From contig OZ252216.1 in the NCBI GenBank assembly GCA_965248915.1, forward strand, positions 1,550,001 through 1,614,000: a stretch of 64,000 nt of DNA, given 5' to 3'. The translations under genes and the position numbers were made by a program. Each line of letters starts with the position of its first letter. The first letter of the stretch is position 1. The DNA is from CBDFLA01 sp965248915. Lineage in GTDB: Bacteria; Pseudomonadota; Alphaproteobacteria; M2410. Of the stretch, positions 19,065 through 28,800 are shown in pieces. A model generated the notes under the pieces. That model ran no database searches. It saw only the letters and a list, made by a program, of their open reading frames with translations, and was not told the DNA's origin.

Positions 19065-19454
19065 CTATTCGTTTTCGACAACCGCATCGACTTCCACTTC
19101 GACGAGCCAGTCCTTATTGATAAAGCCAGACACCTCAACGAAGGTCGCCGCAGGCCGAACTTCGCGGAAAACTTCCTCGTGGGCGCGGGCGGCAGCTTCC
19201 CACTCTGCAATGTTTACCAACATGATGCGAGAGCGAGTTATGTCTCCAGGTCTTCCGCCGGCCTCCGCCACCGCCGCAACGATGATCTCGAGGCAACGCC
19301 GGGTCTGCCCGTAGACATCTCCTGGCGAAGTCGTTGTACCATCGTCCGCAATTGGAGCCGTGCCAGAAACAGCAATCACATTGCCAATCCGGCGAGCCCG
19401 GGAAAACCCAATTGACGCCTCAAACGGAGAGTCTGAGGAAACATTTTTCGCCAT
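19065..19454 (-). CDS. RidA family protein (enamine/imine deaminase-like)
   Basis: 129 residues, one Rid/YjgF domain. It shows GTAPIADDGTT, VYGQTRRCLEIIVAAVAEAGG and RSRIMLVNIAEW; the arginine in the last motif matches the position used by deaminating members. RidA proteins hydrolyse reactive enamine/imine intermediates made by PLP enzymes. It lies 27 bp after thiG on the same strand, so it may be read with thiS-thiG, but the subgroup and substrate cannot be assigned. GGGAGT precedes the ATG. Confidence 0.83.
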   Translation of the reverse strand: MAKNVSSDSPFEASIGFSRARRIGNVIAVSGTAPIADDGTTTSPGDVYGQTRRCLEIIVAAVAEAGGRPGDITRSRIMLVNIAEWEAAARAHEEVFREVRPAATFVEVSGFINKDWLVEVEVDAVVENE

Positions 19455-19481
19455 CTCACTCCCTCACACGGTTCAAAGGGC

Positions 19482-20288
19482 CTAAATCAATCCCGCCAAG
19501 GGTGACGAAGGATCTGCATACATCTTCTTAGGCATTCGACCCGCCAGATAGGCGAGACGCCCAGCCTCAACCGCATGCTTCATGGCACGCGCCATGATGA
19601 TCGGGTCCCTAGCTCCCGCGATAGCTGTATTCATCAAGACACCATCACAACCAAGTTCCATCGCGACGGCTGCATCTGAGGCCGTTCCAACACCCGCATC
19701 TACTAAGACAGGAACCTTCGCCTCCTCAACGATAAGGCGGATGTTGACCGGGTTCTGAATACCCAAACCGGAACCAATGGGTGCCCCCAGGGGCATGATC
19801 GCGCAACACCCAATCTCCTCCAAGTGCTTGGCCTGGATCGGATCATCATTGCAATAAACCATCACCTCAAAGCCTTCTTTGATCAGCAATTCGGCCGCTC
19901 TAAGCGTCTCCGGCATATTTGGATAAAGAGTTTTCTCGTCGCCCAATACTTCAAGTTTGACCATAGTCCAACCACCGGCCTCACGAGCCAAACGCAATGT
20001 TCGAACCGCATCCTCACCGGTAAAACACCCCGCCGTGTTGGGTAGGTATTCGACTTTCTTTGGATCGATATAGTCCACCAACATGGGCTCATCGCGGTTT
20101 GAGAGGTTGACCCGGCGAACAGCCACCGTGACAATCTCCGCACCAGAGGCTTCAAGTGCCGCGGCATTTTCTGCATAGTCTTTGTATTTACCGGTCCCAA
20201 TGATCAGCCGTGACTTGTAGTGGCGACCCGCAATGACGAGATCATCACTCTTCTCGGAGATGCCTTGATCGATCACTGTGACTGTCAT
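19482..20288 (-). CDS. thiG: thiazole synthase ThiG
   Basis: 268 residues; forms the thiazole ring of thiamine from deoxyxylulose phosphate, an imine and ThiS thiocarboxylate. It shows SRLIIGTGKY at the start of the barrel, the lysine in MVKLEVLGDEKTLYPN, and phosphate-binding MPLGAPIGSGLGI and DAGVGTASDAA. Spaced 42 bp after thiS. The usual partners thiO, thiE and thiC are not in this window. GAGG precedes the ATG. Confidence 0.95.
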   Translation of the reverse strand: MTVTVIDQGISEKSDDLVIAGRHYKSRLIIGTGKYKDYAENAAALEASGAEIVTVAVRRVNLSNRDEPMLVDYIDPKKVEYLPNTAGCFTGEDAVRTLRLAREAGGWTMVKLEVLGDEKTLYPNMPETLRAAELLIKEGFEVMVYCNDDPIQAKHLEEIGCCAIMPLGAPIGSGLGIQNPVNIRLIVEEAKVPVLVDAGVGTASDAAVAMELGCDGVLMNTAIAGARDPIIMARAMKHAVEAGRLAYLAGRMPKKMYADPSSPLAGLI

Positions 20289-20330
20289 GTGTTCGCCTCT
20301 TCACTTTCCTTGAACGGCTGTTCGAGCAAC

Positions 20331-20537
20331 TCACCCGCCGCCGATAAAATGAACGATCTCTATTCTGTCGTCATTTTGTATTTGAACCTTTCCAAAGGCA
20401 GATTTGGGCACAATTTCCAGATTCCGCTCAATCGCTACTTTTCCCTCAGCCAAATCAAGCTCGACCAACAGGCCAGAAATCGTTGTATTTTCAGCTACCT
20501 CGCATGGATCACCATTCAATATTAGATTTATGGCCAC
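20331..20537 (-). CDS. thiS: sulfur carrier protein ThiS
   Basis: 68 residues with the beta-grasp pattern (MAINLILNGDPCEV, TISGLLVELDL, VAIERNLEIVPKSAF, DDRIEIVHF) and a C-terminal Gly-Gly-Gly; the tail is adenylated and thiocarboxylated to donate sulfur to ThiG. It is directly upstream of thiG. No TPP riboswitch was recognised between it and the divergent aroQ. Confidence 0.92.
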   Translation of the reverse strand: MAINLILNGDPCEVAENTTISGLLVELDLAEGKVAIERNLEIVPKSAFGKVQIQNDDRIEIVHFIGGG

Positions 20538-20678
20538 TTGCGCCCTATCCTCAAATCACCATATCCAAACTCGCCGAAACAATTGTGTTTTCAGGGCTTT
20601 GGGTATAACAACAGCCGAAATGGAAATGCCTGCACCAAATTGGCGCAAACAGAGACGTCAACAAAGAGAGTTCGACCA

Positions 20679-21119
20679 ATGTCGTCAACTATATTCGTTC
20701 TCAATGGCCCCAATCTAAATCTATTGGGCCAAAGAGAAATCGAGGTCTACGGGCCGACGACCATGGTGGATATCGAGAAAAATTGCACAACAAGAGCCAA
20801 AGAGCTTGGTGCATCGATTGACTTCAGACAATCAAACCACGAAGGCGTCATCGTCGACTGGATCCAAGAAGCAAGGGACAAAGCCGACGGAATTGTCATC
20901 AATGCGGCAGCACTAACCCACACGTCGCAGGCGATCCCCGACGCCCTCCGCGCCTTTGAGGGACCTATCATCGAAGTTCATCTTTCCAACATCTTTGCCC
21001 GTGAAGAATTTCGGCACCACTCAACCATCTCTGTGGTGGCTGATTCTGTAATTTGCGGGTGCGGCGAACAAGGCTATATTTACGCATTGGACGCTGCCGT
21101 CCAACGTGCCAAGAAGTAG
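20679..21119 (+). CDS. aroQ: type II 3-dehydroquinate dehydratase
   Basis: 146 residues; third step of the shikimate pathway. ATG 20679 gives MSSTIFVLNGPNLNLLG, the standard start; the frame is open 47 codons further upstream but without family similarity. Present are the tyrosine loop (YGPTTM), RQSNHEG, INAAALTHTS and EVHLSNIFAREEFRHHS with the catalytic histidine. It heads the run aroQ-accB-accC-aat. Confidence 0.95.
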   Translation: MSSTIFVLNGPNLNLLGQREIEVYGPTTMVDIEKNCTTRAKELGASIDFRQSNHEGVIVDWIQEARDKADGIVINAAALTHTSQAIPDALRAFEGPIIEVHLSNIFAREEFRHHSTISVVADSVICGCGEQGYIYALDAAVQRAKK

Positions 21120-21154
21120 GCGAAGAAGTTCGGAACCGAGTTAAGGATTTACAC

Positions 21155-21643
21155 GTGAGCCAAAAAACCGACCCATCATCGAAACCTTCCTTCGATAAAG
21201 AACTCATCCGCGATCTGGCGACGTTGCTGGACGAAACCGATCTCAGTGAGATTGAAGTTGAACATGCAGGCCTCCGTCTTAGGGTGGCACGACAGCTCAC
21301 AGGTGCCGTCGCCGTCAGTTCAGCACCGATGGTGGCAGCGGCACCAGCGTCGGCCGCCGCATCTCCTGAAGCAGAAACTGCGGCCGATGGTGGCGATATT
21401 GCAAATCACCCGGGTCTGGTAACCTCCCCTATGGTGGGCACGATCTACACCAGCCCAGAACCCGGCACACCAGCGTTCATCCAAGTTGGTTCGACGGTCA
21501 ACGAAGGCGACACCATATTGATCGTCGAAGCCATGAAAACCATGAACAACATCCCTGCGCCGCGTTCCGGCAAGGTCACAAAGATTTTGGTTCAAAACGA
21601 ACAGCCCATTGAGTTTGGTGAACCTCTGGTCGTCATCGAATAA
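21155..21643 (+). CDS. accB: acetyl-CoA carboxylase biotin carboxyl carrier protein
   Basis: 162 residues from GTG 21155, with AAGGA 7 nt upstream. The N-terminal helical part is joined by an Ala/Pro-rich linker (about 52-85) to the biotinyl domain. The biotin attachment site is EAMKTMN (K128); the E. coli form is EAMKMMN. It carries CO2 from the carboxylase AccC to the transferase in the first committed step of fatty acid synthesis. accC follows after 18 nt. Confidence 0.95.
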   Translation: MSQKTDPSSKPSFDKELIRDLATLLDETDLSEIEVEHAGLRLRVARQLTGAVAVSSAPMVAAAPASAAASPEAETAADGGDIANHPGLVTSPMVGTIYTSPEPGTPAFIQVGSTVNEGDTILIVEAMKTMNNIPAPRSGKVTKILVQNEQPIEFGEPLVVIE

Positions 21644-21661
21644 CGCGACCGGGAACGCATC

Positions 21662-23002
21662 ATGTTTGAAAAAATTCTAATCGCAAATCGCGGAGAAATT
21701 GCCCTTCGCATTCACCGCGCCTGTAAAGAAATGGGCATTTCGACGGTCGCTGTCCACTCAACCGCCGATGCCGATGCCATGCACGTACGCCTCGCCGACG
21801 AGAGCGTTTGTATCGGCCCACCGCAGAGCGCCAATTCCTATCTCAACATTCCTGCCATCATTACAGCATGCGAAATTACCGGTGCTGACGCTATCCACCC
21901 CGGTTACGGCTTCCTCTCTGAGAATGCACGGTTCGCTGAAATTGTAGAAGCGCACGGGATCACATTCATCGGACCGAAGGCTGAACACATACGGCTGATG
22001 GGCGACAAGATCGCAGCCAAGCAAGCCGTGAAGGATGCAGGCATTCCCGTTGTCCCAGGCTCAGATGGCGGTGTAACGGATGATGAAGAAGCATTAAAGC
22101 TCGCCCGCGAAGTTGGTTTCCCGGTCCTCATCAAAGCTGCCGCAGGTGGCGGTGGACGCGGCATGAAGATCGCCGAGACGGAAGCCGATCTTTCAGCGGC
22201 TATGAGTGGCGCCAAAACAGAAGCGAAAGCCGCTTTTGGCGACGACGCCATCTATATCGAGAAGTTTCTCGGCGGACCAAGACACATCGAAGTTCAGGTT
22301 ATCGCCGATAGCCACGGAAACGTTGTCCATCTTGGTGAGCGTGATTGCTCTCTCCAACGCCGCCATCAAAAGGTCTTGGAAGAAGCGCCAAGCCCTGCTC
22401 TCACCTCAAAAGCGCGCGAAGAAATTGGCAACATTGTCTCTGACGCTGTAAGCAAACTTGGCTACCTCGGCGTGGGCACCGTTGAGTTTCTTTACGAGAA
22501 CGGGGAGTTCTTTTTCATCGAGATGAACACCCGTCTGCAAGTCGAACATCCTGTGACTGAGATGATCACACGCCTTGATCTGGTCTACGAACAAATCAGA
22601 ATCGCGGCCGGAGAACCTCTCGGCTACACCCAAGACGAAATTAAGTTCAACGGTCATGCCATCGAGTGTCGGATCAACGCCGAAAACGACAAGACTTTTG
22701 TTCCCTCGCCGGGCACCATTCAGGACTTGCATATGCCAGGCGGTCTTGGCGTTCGATTAGACTCGGGCGTCTACGCTGGATATAAGATCCCACCCTACTA
22801 TGACAGTCTCATTGGCAAATTGATCATTGTTGGACGAACGCGCGAAGAGTGCCTCCGTCGCCTCATCCGCGCGCTCAATGAACTTGTCATCACTGGCGTC
22901 AACACCACCATTCCGTTGTTTGAACGCCTTCTCGACAATGAAGATTTCCAAAAGGGTGATTACAACATCAACTGGCTGGAAAAGTTCATCGAAGAAAACT
23001 AA
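21662..23002 (+). CDS. accC: acetyl-CoA carboxylase biotin carboxylase subunit
   Basis: 446 residues, the usual length. ATP-grasp enzyme that carboxylates the biotin of AccB. It starts MFEKILIANRGEIALR; glycine-rich loop KAAAGGGGRGMK; HIEVQVIAD; ERDCSLQRRHQK; EMNTRLQVEHPVTE. All catalytic motifs are intact. It lies in the accB-accC pair and is followed 9 nt later by aat. Confidence 0.97.
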   Translation: MFEKILIANRGEIALRIHRACKEMGISTVAVHSTADADAMHVRLADESVCIGPPQSANSYLNIPAIITACEITGADAIHPGYGFLSENARFAEIVEAHGITFIGPKAEHIRLMGDKIAAKQAVKDAGIPVVPGSDGGVTDDEEALKLAREVGFPVLIKAAAGGGGRGMKIAETEADLSAAMSGAKTEAKAAFGDDAIYIEKFLGGPRHIEVQVIADSHGNVVHLGERDCSLQRRHQKVLEEAPSPALTSKAREEIGNIVSDAVSKLGYLGVGTVEFLYENGEFFFIEMNTRLQVEHPVTEMITRLDLVYEQIRIAAGEPLGYTQDEIKFNGHAIECRINAENDKTFVPSPGTIQDLHMPGGLGVRLDSGVYAGYKIPPYYDSLIGKLIIVGRTREECLRRLIRALNELVITGVNTTIPLFERLLDNEDFQKGDYNINWLEKFIEEN

Positions 23003-23011
23003 TCTCAACCC

Positions 23012-23704
23012 ATGACTGAGATTACCACCGATCTACTGCTTGCGGCTTACGCTCAAGGGATGTTTCCCATGGCGGAGGATCGACATGACACGACCCTCTT
23101 CTGGGTTGATCCCGACTTCCGAGGCATCATTCCTCTTGAAGATTTCCGCGTTCCAAAACGCCTGGCCAAAACCGTCCGGCAAGACGTCTTCGAAATTCGC
23201 TACAACACCGCCTTTGACAAGGTTATTGAGAGCTGTGCCGCGCCAGCGCGTGCTAGAGGGGCGACCTGGATATCAGGCCGCATTGTCGACCTCTACAAAG
23301 GGCTTCATGAGATAGGTCACGCCCACAGTATAGAGTGCTGGCAGAAGGACCGCCTTGTCGGTGGACTCTATGGGGTTTCTCTCGGCCACGCGTTCTTTGG
23401 CGAAAGCATGTTTTCGGTCGAGCGCGACGCCAGTAAGGTCGCGCTGGTCCATCTTGTAGCGCAGCTAAAACACTACGCGTTCCGGCTACTCGACGCCCAG
23501 TTTGTCACCGAACATCTCAAGCAGTTCGGCGCGGTTGAGATTCCTCGCACCGAGTATCTTGAGATCTTGGAAAATGCAATTTACTCGAATGTGAGTTCTT
23601 CAGCGTCCGTCGAGTCGAGGTTCATTTCTTCGCCGTCACTCGATTGGGCCTCAAACGGGATAACTGGTGAATTGGCTTTGCAATCGATTAGCCAAACATC
23701 ATAG
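23012..23704 (+). CDS. aat: leucyl/phenylalanyl-tRNA--protein transferase
   Basis: 230 residues; adds Leu or Phe to proteins with N-terminal Arg/Lys, marking them for ClpS-ClpAP degradation. It shows GMFPMAEDRHDTTLFWVDPDFRG, SCAAPARARGATWIS, HSIECWQKDRLVGGLYGVSLG, FFGESMFS, LLDAQFVTEHLKQFGAVEIPR. The last 40 residues or so, Ser-rich, have no family counterpart and lie over the 3' end of the DUF2155 gene on the other strand (124 bp overlap). The family core ends near 23,570. Confidence 0.93.
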   Translation: MTEITTDLLLAAYAQGMFPMAEDRHDTTLFWVDPDFRGIIPLEDFRVPKRLAKTVRQDVFEIRYNTAFDKVIESCAAPARARGATWISGRIVDLYKGLHEIGHAHSIECWQKDRLVGGLYGVSLGHAFFGESMFSVERDASKVALVHLVAQLKHYAFRLLDAQFVTEHLKQFGAVEIPRTEYLEILENAIYSNVSSSASVESRFISSPSLDWASNGITGELALQSISQTS

Positions 23705-24303
23705 ACCGCGTGCTCAACCGCATGGAGCCCTGGGCTCGAGGCAAACATCCACCCGGAAAAAATAGTTTGTTGTTCGTCGTCTAAAGTCTGTTCAACGACT
23801 TCGACGAAGGCTGTCGTATTCGGCGTTTCTTCAGGCGGGCGTTTGTTGCACTTGCGAACAGTAACTTCAAACCGACCATATTTGACCGCTTCATCAAGTG
23901 GTGCTTCAAAGACCGAAATGCGCGCTGTCACTTTGTCGAGCCCACGAAAGACCGCCGTATCCCACGGGGCACCAAAGTCTTCTGCATCAATCTGGGGTGA
24001 AAACGGAAGCGCAGGCAAAGTATCGACTTCTACCCCGTCAGAATCCAAAGAGGCATCGTCTCCAAATTCACTTTCCAATTCCAATGTGTCGAAGAAGTCT
24101 TCGTCGCTCGCCTCGTCAGTCTCTTCAGCATCGTCTTCGCTTGTGGCTTCATCGTCTGCGAGCAGATCCTCGTCATCATAATAGCTCGGTGCGATGGGTC
24201 TATCGTCGTCACTTTGGGTCCACCCAACTGTGCTGACCGCAAGCGCCAAAAGGGCTGCAGAAATCCACGTCACAGCTGGACTTTTATTAAGGAGTTTTAC
24301 CAC
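23581..24303 (-). CDS. DUF2155 family exported protein
   Basis: 240 residues: signal peptide, then a long acidic low-complexity linker (about 30-95, mostly D, E, S), then the DUF2155 domain (TARISVFEAPLDEAVKYGRFEVTVRKC, IFSGWMFASSPGLHAVEHAVYDVWLIDC). The function of the family is unknown. It sits in the conserved alphaproteobacterial run aat-DUF2155-mlaD-NDUFA12. The C-terminal acidic tail of about 25 residues overlaps aat in antisense. Confidence 0.85.
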   Translation of the reverse strand: MVKLLNKSPAVTWISAALLALAVSTVGWTQSDDDRPIAPSYYDDEDLLADDEATSEDDAEETDEASDEDFFDTLELESEFGDDASLDSDGVEVDTLPALPFSPQIDAEDFGAPWDTAVFRGLDKVTARISVFEAPLDEAVKYGRFEVTVRKCNKRPPEETPNTTAFVEVVEQTLDDEQQTIFSGWMFASSPGLHAVEHAVYDVWLIDCKANSPVIPFEAQSSDGEEMNLDSTDAEELTFE

Positions 24304-24312
24304 CCGACGCCC

Positions 24313-24771
24313 TTACTCTTCCTCTGATCCACCAACGCTAAAGATAGCCTGCCCGATGAGACCCATTAAGTCTATAGACCCTTGCGTGAAGGCAATTTCG
24401 TCCCCATCGCCAAGATTGTCCAAGCTTCCCCCTGGCTCAATGGCTAGATAGGACCCACCCAATAGCCCTTCAGAAGCCACTTTAATCGAAGAATCCTCCG
24501 GCAATAAAACACTCGACTCAATGGCAAACTCAATCCGGGCCTGATAGGTCGTCGTGTCCAACGCCTGATCGGTCACAGATCCGATCTTAATGCCGGACAT
24601 GCGAACGTCACTGCCGATTTCCAATCCGTCCACCCGATCAAACATGGCGTAAAGTCCATAGCCGTCACTCGCGCCACGAACATCCGCTGTCGAATAAGCA
24701 TAGGTTAGGAACAAGCCAGCAAAGACCAGCACCACAGTTCCAACCAAAGTTTCAACAACGTTGTTGCTCAT
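24313..24771 (-). CDS. mlaD: MlaD-type phospholipid transport substrate-binding protein
   Basis: 152 residues from ATG 24771 (AAGGGGAG upstream; GTG 24786 is a weaker alternative). One N-terminal membrane helix is followed by the MCE domain (GYGLYAMFDRVDGLEIGSDVRMSGIKIGSV). MlaD is the hexameric periplasmic part of the inner-membrane lipid transporter that keeps the outer membrane asymmetric. The usual mlaFEBC partners are not in this window, but in alphaproteobacteria mlaD is often in this place beside NDUFA12. Confidence 0.88.
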   Translation of the reverse strand: MSNNVVETLVGTVVLVFAGLFLTYAYSTADVRGASDGYGLYAMFDRVDGLEIGSDVRMSGIKIGSVTDQALDTTTYQARIEFAIESSVLLPEDSSIKVASEGLLGGSYLAIEPGGSLDNLGDGDEIAFTQGSIDLMGLIGQAIFSVGGSEEE

Positions 24772-24821
24772 TGAACTCCCCTTCACGCTTTCTAGTTCTT
24801 TGCCCCCACAAAGACCGTCAC

Positions 24822-25223
24822 TTATTCAGGCTTCCACGCCTCATAATCACCGGACGTCGCGGCGCGGTCTCCCTCACGCCACAAACTGCCCGCTGGGCGG
24901 TAGGCGTTCGGAGTACCTGTCAAATTCGCTTTGTGTGGTTTTTCCCAAGATTTTGTTTCAAACGGCTCAACCGTTGGCGGTTCATCAAAAGTGTAGTGCA
25001 GCCAGCCATGCCAATCCGCGGGAACCCGCGTGGCCTCAACAGTTCCGTTGTAAAGGACCCACCTTCTCTTAGGGATCCACTGATCGACTGATTTCTTTTC
25101 TTCGTAGTAGCGATTGCCCTGCTCGTCTTTTCCAACGAACACACCACGCTTACGAGTGAACCAATAGGTGCCGACCGTCGCACCATTCCACCAGGTAAAA
25201 ATTGTTTTCAGCCACCCAAACAT
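24822..25223 (-). CDS. NADH:ubiquinone oxidoreductase accessory subunit, NDUFA12 family
   Basis: 133 residues. It is recognisable by the Trp/Tyr-rich pattern GTYWFTRKRGVFVGKDEQGNRYYE, WVLYNGTVEATRVPADWHGWLHYTFDEPP, and the late YRPAGSLWREGDRAA. This is the bacterial homologue of B17.2/NDUFA12, an accessory subunit of complex I found in alphaproteobacteria and mitochondria; it is a strong taxonomic marker. It is encoded far from the nuo operon, as usual. Confidence 0.93.
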   Translation of the reverse strand: MFGWLKTIFTWWNGATVGTYWFTRKRGVFVGKDEQGNRYYEEKKSVDQWIPKRRWVLYNGTVEATRVPADWHGWLHYTFDEPPTVEPFETKSWEKPHKANLTGTPNAYRPAGSLWREGDRAATSGDYEAWKPE

Positions 25224-25835
25224 AGTCGTCCTACTTCAATTTGGCCCAGTTCTAAACTCAATCTCTTTTGGATCGATTCGATCTAGGACTCAGTCGCCGC
25301 ACTATATGGCATTCACGACGAATGCCGTCCAGCCCGACAAAGGGGATCTAGCAACCAAATCCGGCGGATTATTGACCAAAATCCGCAACTTCAAGTCGGT
25401 CGCTTGCCCACCTCTCCTATACCCCCCTGAAACTTAAAGCCATGCTAAGTCGCACCATTAAGAGACGGCATTTTGCCTCACGAGGTGTGAGTACTTCCCA
25501 TAATCTAGCGGTGAGATTTGCCTAGCCCACCGGGTCCTCTTGATACTTATCAACGCCACGCCGCGAGTCGTCCCTGTCAAGTTCAATATGTTGTGGGAAT
25601 TTGGAAAATGAGCACAAAATCTGTTGCGCCTAGCCCCGGCGTTTTCTACAATTTGTGCCGTGACGGGGTTCGGGCACTAGATACTGTGGTTCACTTGGGC
25701 GCACTCTAGTGACCGGCTCCTTTATTCAACAAAATCAGAGTGTTAGCTGAATTCAGTCGATATGGACTGCCTTCAGCTCACGGGGTTCCCTTCTCTTCTT
25801 CGGAAGATCATAGGTCAGGACTAGAGGCACAAGAG
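25224..25835. other. 612-nt interval upstream of nrdJ
   Basis: No gene was found. It holds the start region of the NDUFA12 gene on one side and the regulatory region of nrdJ on the other, including two NrdR-box-like sites. No B12 box or other cobalamin-riboswitch core was seen, although nrdJ needs B12. The nrdJ frame is open up to 25740 but has no family similarity before 25836. Confidence 0.5.
25581..25627 (+). promoter_or_regulatory. candidate pair of NrdR boxes
   Basis: Two 16-bp sites begin 31 bp apart, about three helical turns. Site 1 (25581-25596) contains CAATATGTTGTG and matches all six strongest positions of the published NrdR consensus (acaCwAtATaTwGtgt). Site 2 (25612-25627) contains CACAAAATCTGTTGC and matches five of six. 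Paired boxes at this spacing are how the ATP-cone repressor NrdR binds ribonucleotide reductase promoters. They lie about 210-255 bp upstream of the nrdJ start. nrdR itself is not in the window. Confidence 0.55.
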
Positions 25836-28800
25836 ATGCGCATTGAACGCAGGCATACGCAAGTTGGCAAATCACCCTACGAAACCGTCAAATTCCGCAA
25901 GACCAAGAGCGAAATCAAAAACCCAGATGGGTCGGTCGTTTTCGAGTTGGACGATATCGAAGTCCCTGCGGATTGGAGCCAAGTCGCCTCAGACGTCATA
26001 GCGCAGAAGTACTTTCGCAAAGCTGGCGTTCCCGCCATCACCAAATCTGTCGAGGAAGACACCATCCCTGAATGGCTGACACGACAGATACCCGATCACG
26101 ACCAAATGGCGGATATGGAAGAAGCCACACGCTTTGGGCCAGAATTGAGCGCCAAGCAGGTTTTTGACCGTCTTGCGGGCACGTGGACTTATTGGGGCTG
26201 GAAAGGTGGCTACTTCGACAGCGAAGAAGACGCCCGCGCCTACTACGATGAATTACGCTTCATGCTGGCAACCCAGCAGGCGGCTCCAAATAGCCCGCAG
26301 TGGTTCAACACCGGGCTCCATTGGGCCTACGGCATCGATGGCCCCGCCCAAGGGCACCAGTATGTCGACTACCGTACAGGCGAACTCGTCCAATCAGAAA
26401 GCGCCTACGAGCATCCTCAACCGCACGCCTGCTTCATTCAGGGCGTCAGCGATGACCTCGTCAATGAAAACGGCATCATGGATCTTTGGGTGCGTGAGGC
26501 GCGGCTCTTCAAATACGGATCCGGCACAGGGTCAAACTTCTCTCACTTGCGTGGCAAGAATGAAGACCTTTCAGGTGGAGGGAAATCCTCTGGCCTCATG
26601 AGTTTCCTCAAAATTGGCGACCGCGCCGCTGGCGCCATCAAATCCGGCGGCACCACACGCCGCGCCGCAAAGATGGTTGTCGTCGACATCGACCATCCAG
26701 ACGTTGAGGACTTCATCGATTGGAAAGTGACGGAAGAGCGCAAAGTCGCCGCCCTCGTCACCGGCTCCAAGATCATTGAGAAACACCTCACGGCCATCAT
26801 GAAGGCCTGCGTCAATTGCCAAGCAGATGGCGACAAGTGCTTCGATACCAAAGAAAACCCAGCCCTCAAACGCGCCGTTAAAGACGCAAAGCGCGCCATG
26901 GTGTCCGAGAACTACGTTCAGCGCATCATCCAGTATGCCCGCCAAGGCTATACAGACATTGAATTCGAGACCTATGACACTGACTGGGACTCAGAGGCCT
27001 ACCTCACCGTCTCAGGACAAAACTCCAACAACTCTGTTCGCGTGAACGACGACTTTATGCGCGCTGTTGAGCGTGATGAAGTTTGGCACCTGACACAACG
27101 CACCGATGGTGAGATTTCCAAATCCGTTCGTGCCCAGGATCTTTGGAACCGCGTCTCTCAAGCCGCGTGGCAAAGCGCTGACCCAGGACTTCAGTTCCAC
27201 ACGACCATTAACGATTGGCACACCTGCCCCACCCATGGCGAGATCCGCGCTTCTAATCCGTGCTCGGAATATATGTTCCTCGACAACACAGCCTGCAATC
27301 TTGCTTCCCTCAACTTGATGGCTTTTCGCAATTCAGATGGCACCATTGATGTCGATGGATTCCGCCATGCCGTAAGATTGTGGACCGTGACACTTGAAGT
27401 CTCCGTCTTGATGGCGCAATTCCCATCCGCTGAGATTGCGCAACTGTCTTACGATTTCCGCACACTTGGATTGGGATACGCCAACATTGGCGGCTTCCTA
27501 ATGGCCAGTGGCATCGCCTATGACAGCCCAGAGGGTCGCGCCATCGCTGGAGCCTTTGCCGCCCTCATGACCGGTGAGGCCTACGCAACCTCGGCTGAAA
27601 TGGCTGGCCAATTAGGTGCCTTCCCGGCCTATGCGCCAAACCGCGAAGCCATGTTGCGCGTCATCGCTAACCACCGCCGCGCCGCCTACGGTGTTCAGGA
27701 CAATGGGCATTTTGGCCTTGGCGACTACGAAGATCTACACATCAAACCCGTAGCCCTCGATATGGAGAGCTGCCCCCACAAGGATCTCATTTCCGCCGCG
27801 CAAAAGTCCTGGGACAACGCCCTGGACATCGGCGGCGAGCATGGCTTCCGCAACGCGCAAGCAACCGTGATTGCCCCGACCGGCACCATCGGTCTGGTGA
27901 TGGACTGTGACACGACCGGCATTGAGCCAGACTTTGCACTCGTGAAGTTCAAAAAGCTTGCCGGCGGCGGTCACTTCAAGATCATCAACAGAACTGTGCC
28001 CCACGCGCTCAAGACGCTTGGGTACGACACAGAAGCAGTCTCTGAAATCATCACCTACGCGGTTGGCAACGGCACCCTCAAAGGATGTTCAACCATCAGC
28101 CATGACCGCCTCATGGAAAAGGGTTTCACAGAAATCGAACTCGAAAAAGTCGAAGGTGCGCTCGCAAGCGCATTTGACATTCGTTTCGTGTTCAACAAGT
28201 GGACGTTGGGAGAAGACTTTTGCACTCACGCTCTCGGGATAGACAAGCAAGATCTCGACAATGTTGATCTCGATCTGCTTGCAGTCATCGGTTTCACCAA
28301 AGAAGAGTTCGATACCGCCAGCATTTATGTTTGTGGCGCCATGACCCTTGAAGGCGCTCCAGGTCTCAAGGACGAACACCTCTCCGTGTTTGACTGCGCC
28401 AACCCCTGCGGGCGCGTCGGCACCCGGTTCCTTTCTCCAGAAAGCCACATTCGCATGATGGCCGCCGCCCAACCTTTCATCTCCGGCGCAATCTCCAAGA
28501 CCATCAATATGCCAAATGCGGCAACCGTTGAGGATTGCCAATCCGCCTATGAACTCTCCTGGCGCCTAGGTATCAAGGCCAATGCCCTCTACCGCGATGG
28601 ATCTAAACTGAGCCAACCGCTCAATTCTCAACTCCTGGATGATGAAGAGGATCTCGACGAAGAGTTCTCAGAGAAATCAAAGACCGAGCAAACCCAGATC
28701 GTCACTGAGCGCATTGTTGAGAAGGTCATTGAACGGGCCCATAGCCGCCAGCGTCCTCCAGATCGCCGAAAAGGTTACATTCAAAAAGCAAGTGTTGGCG

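Noticed and set aside
20538..20678. TPP riboswitch upstream of thiS
   Set aside because: Searched for the CTGAGA and following core elements on the minus strand between thiS and aroQ; none seen.
25224..25835. Cobalamin riboswitch upstream of nrdJ
   Set aside because: No B12 box or flanking core recognised; NrdR-like sites explain regulation better.
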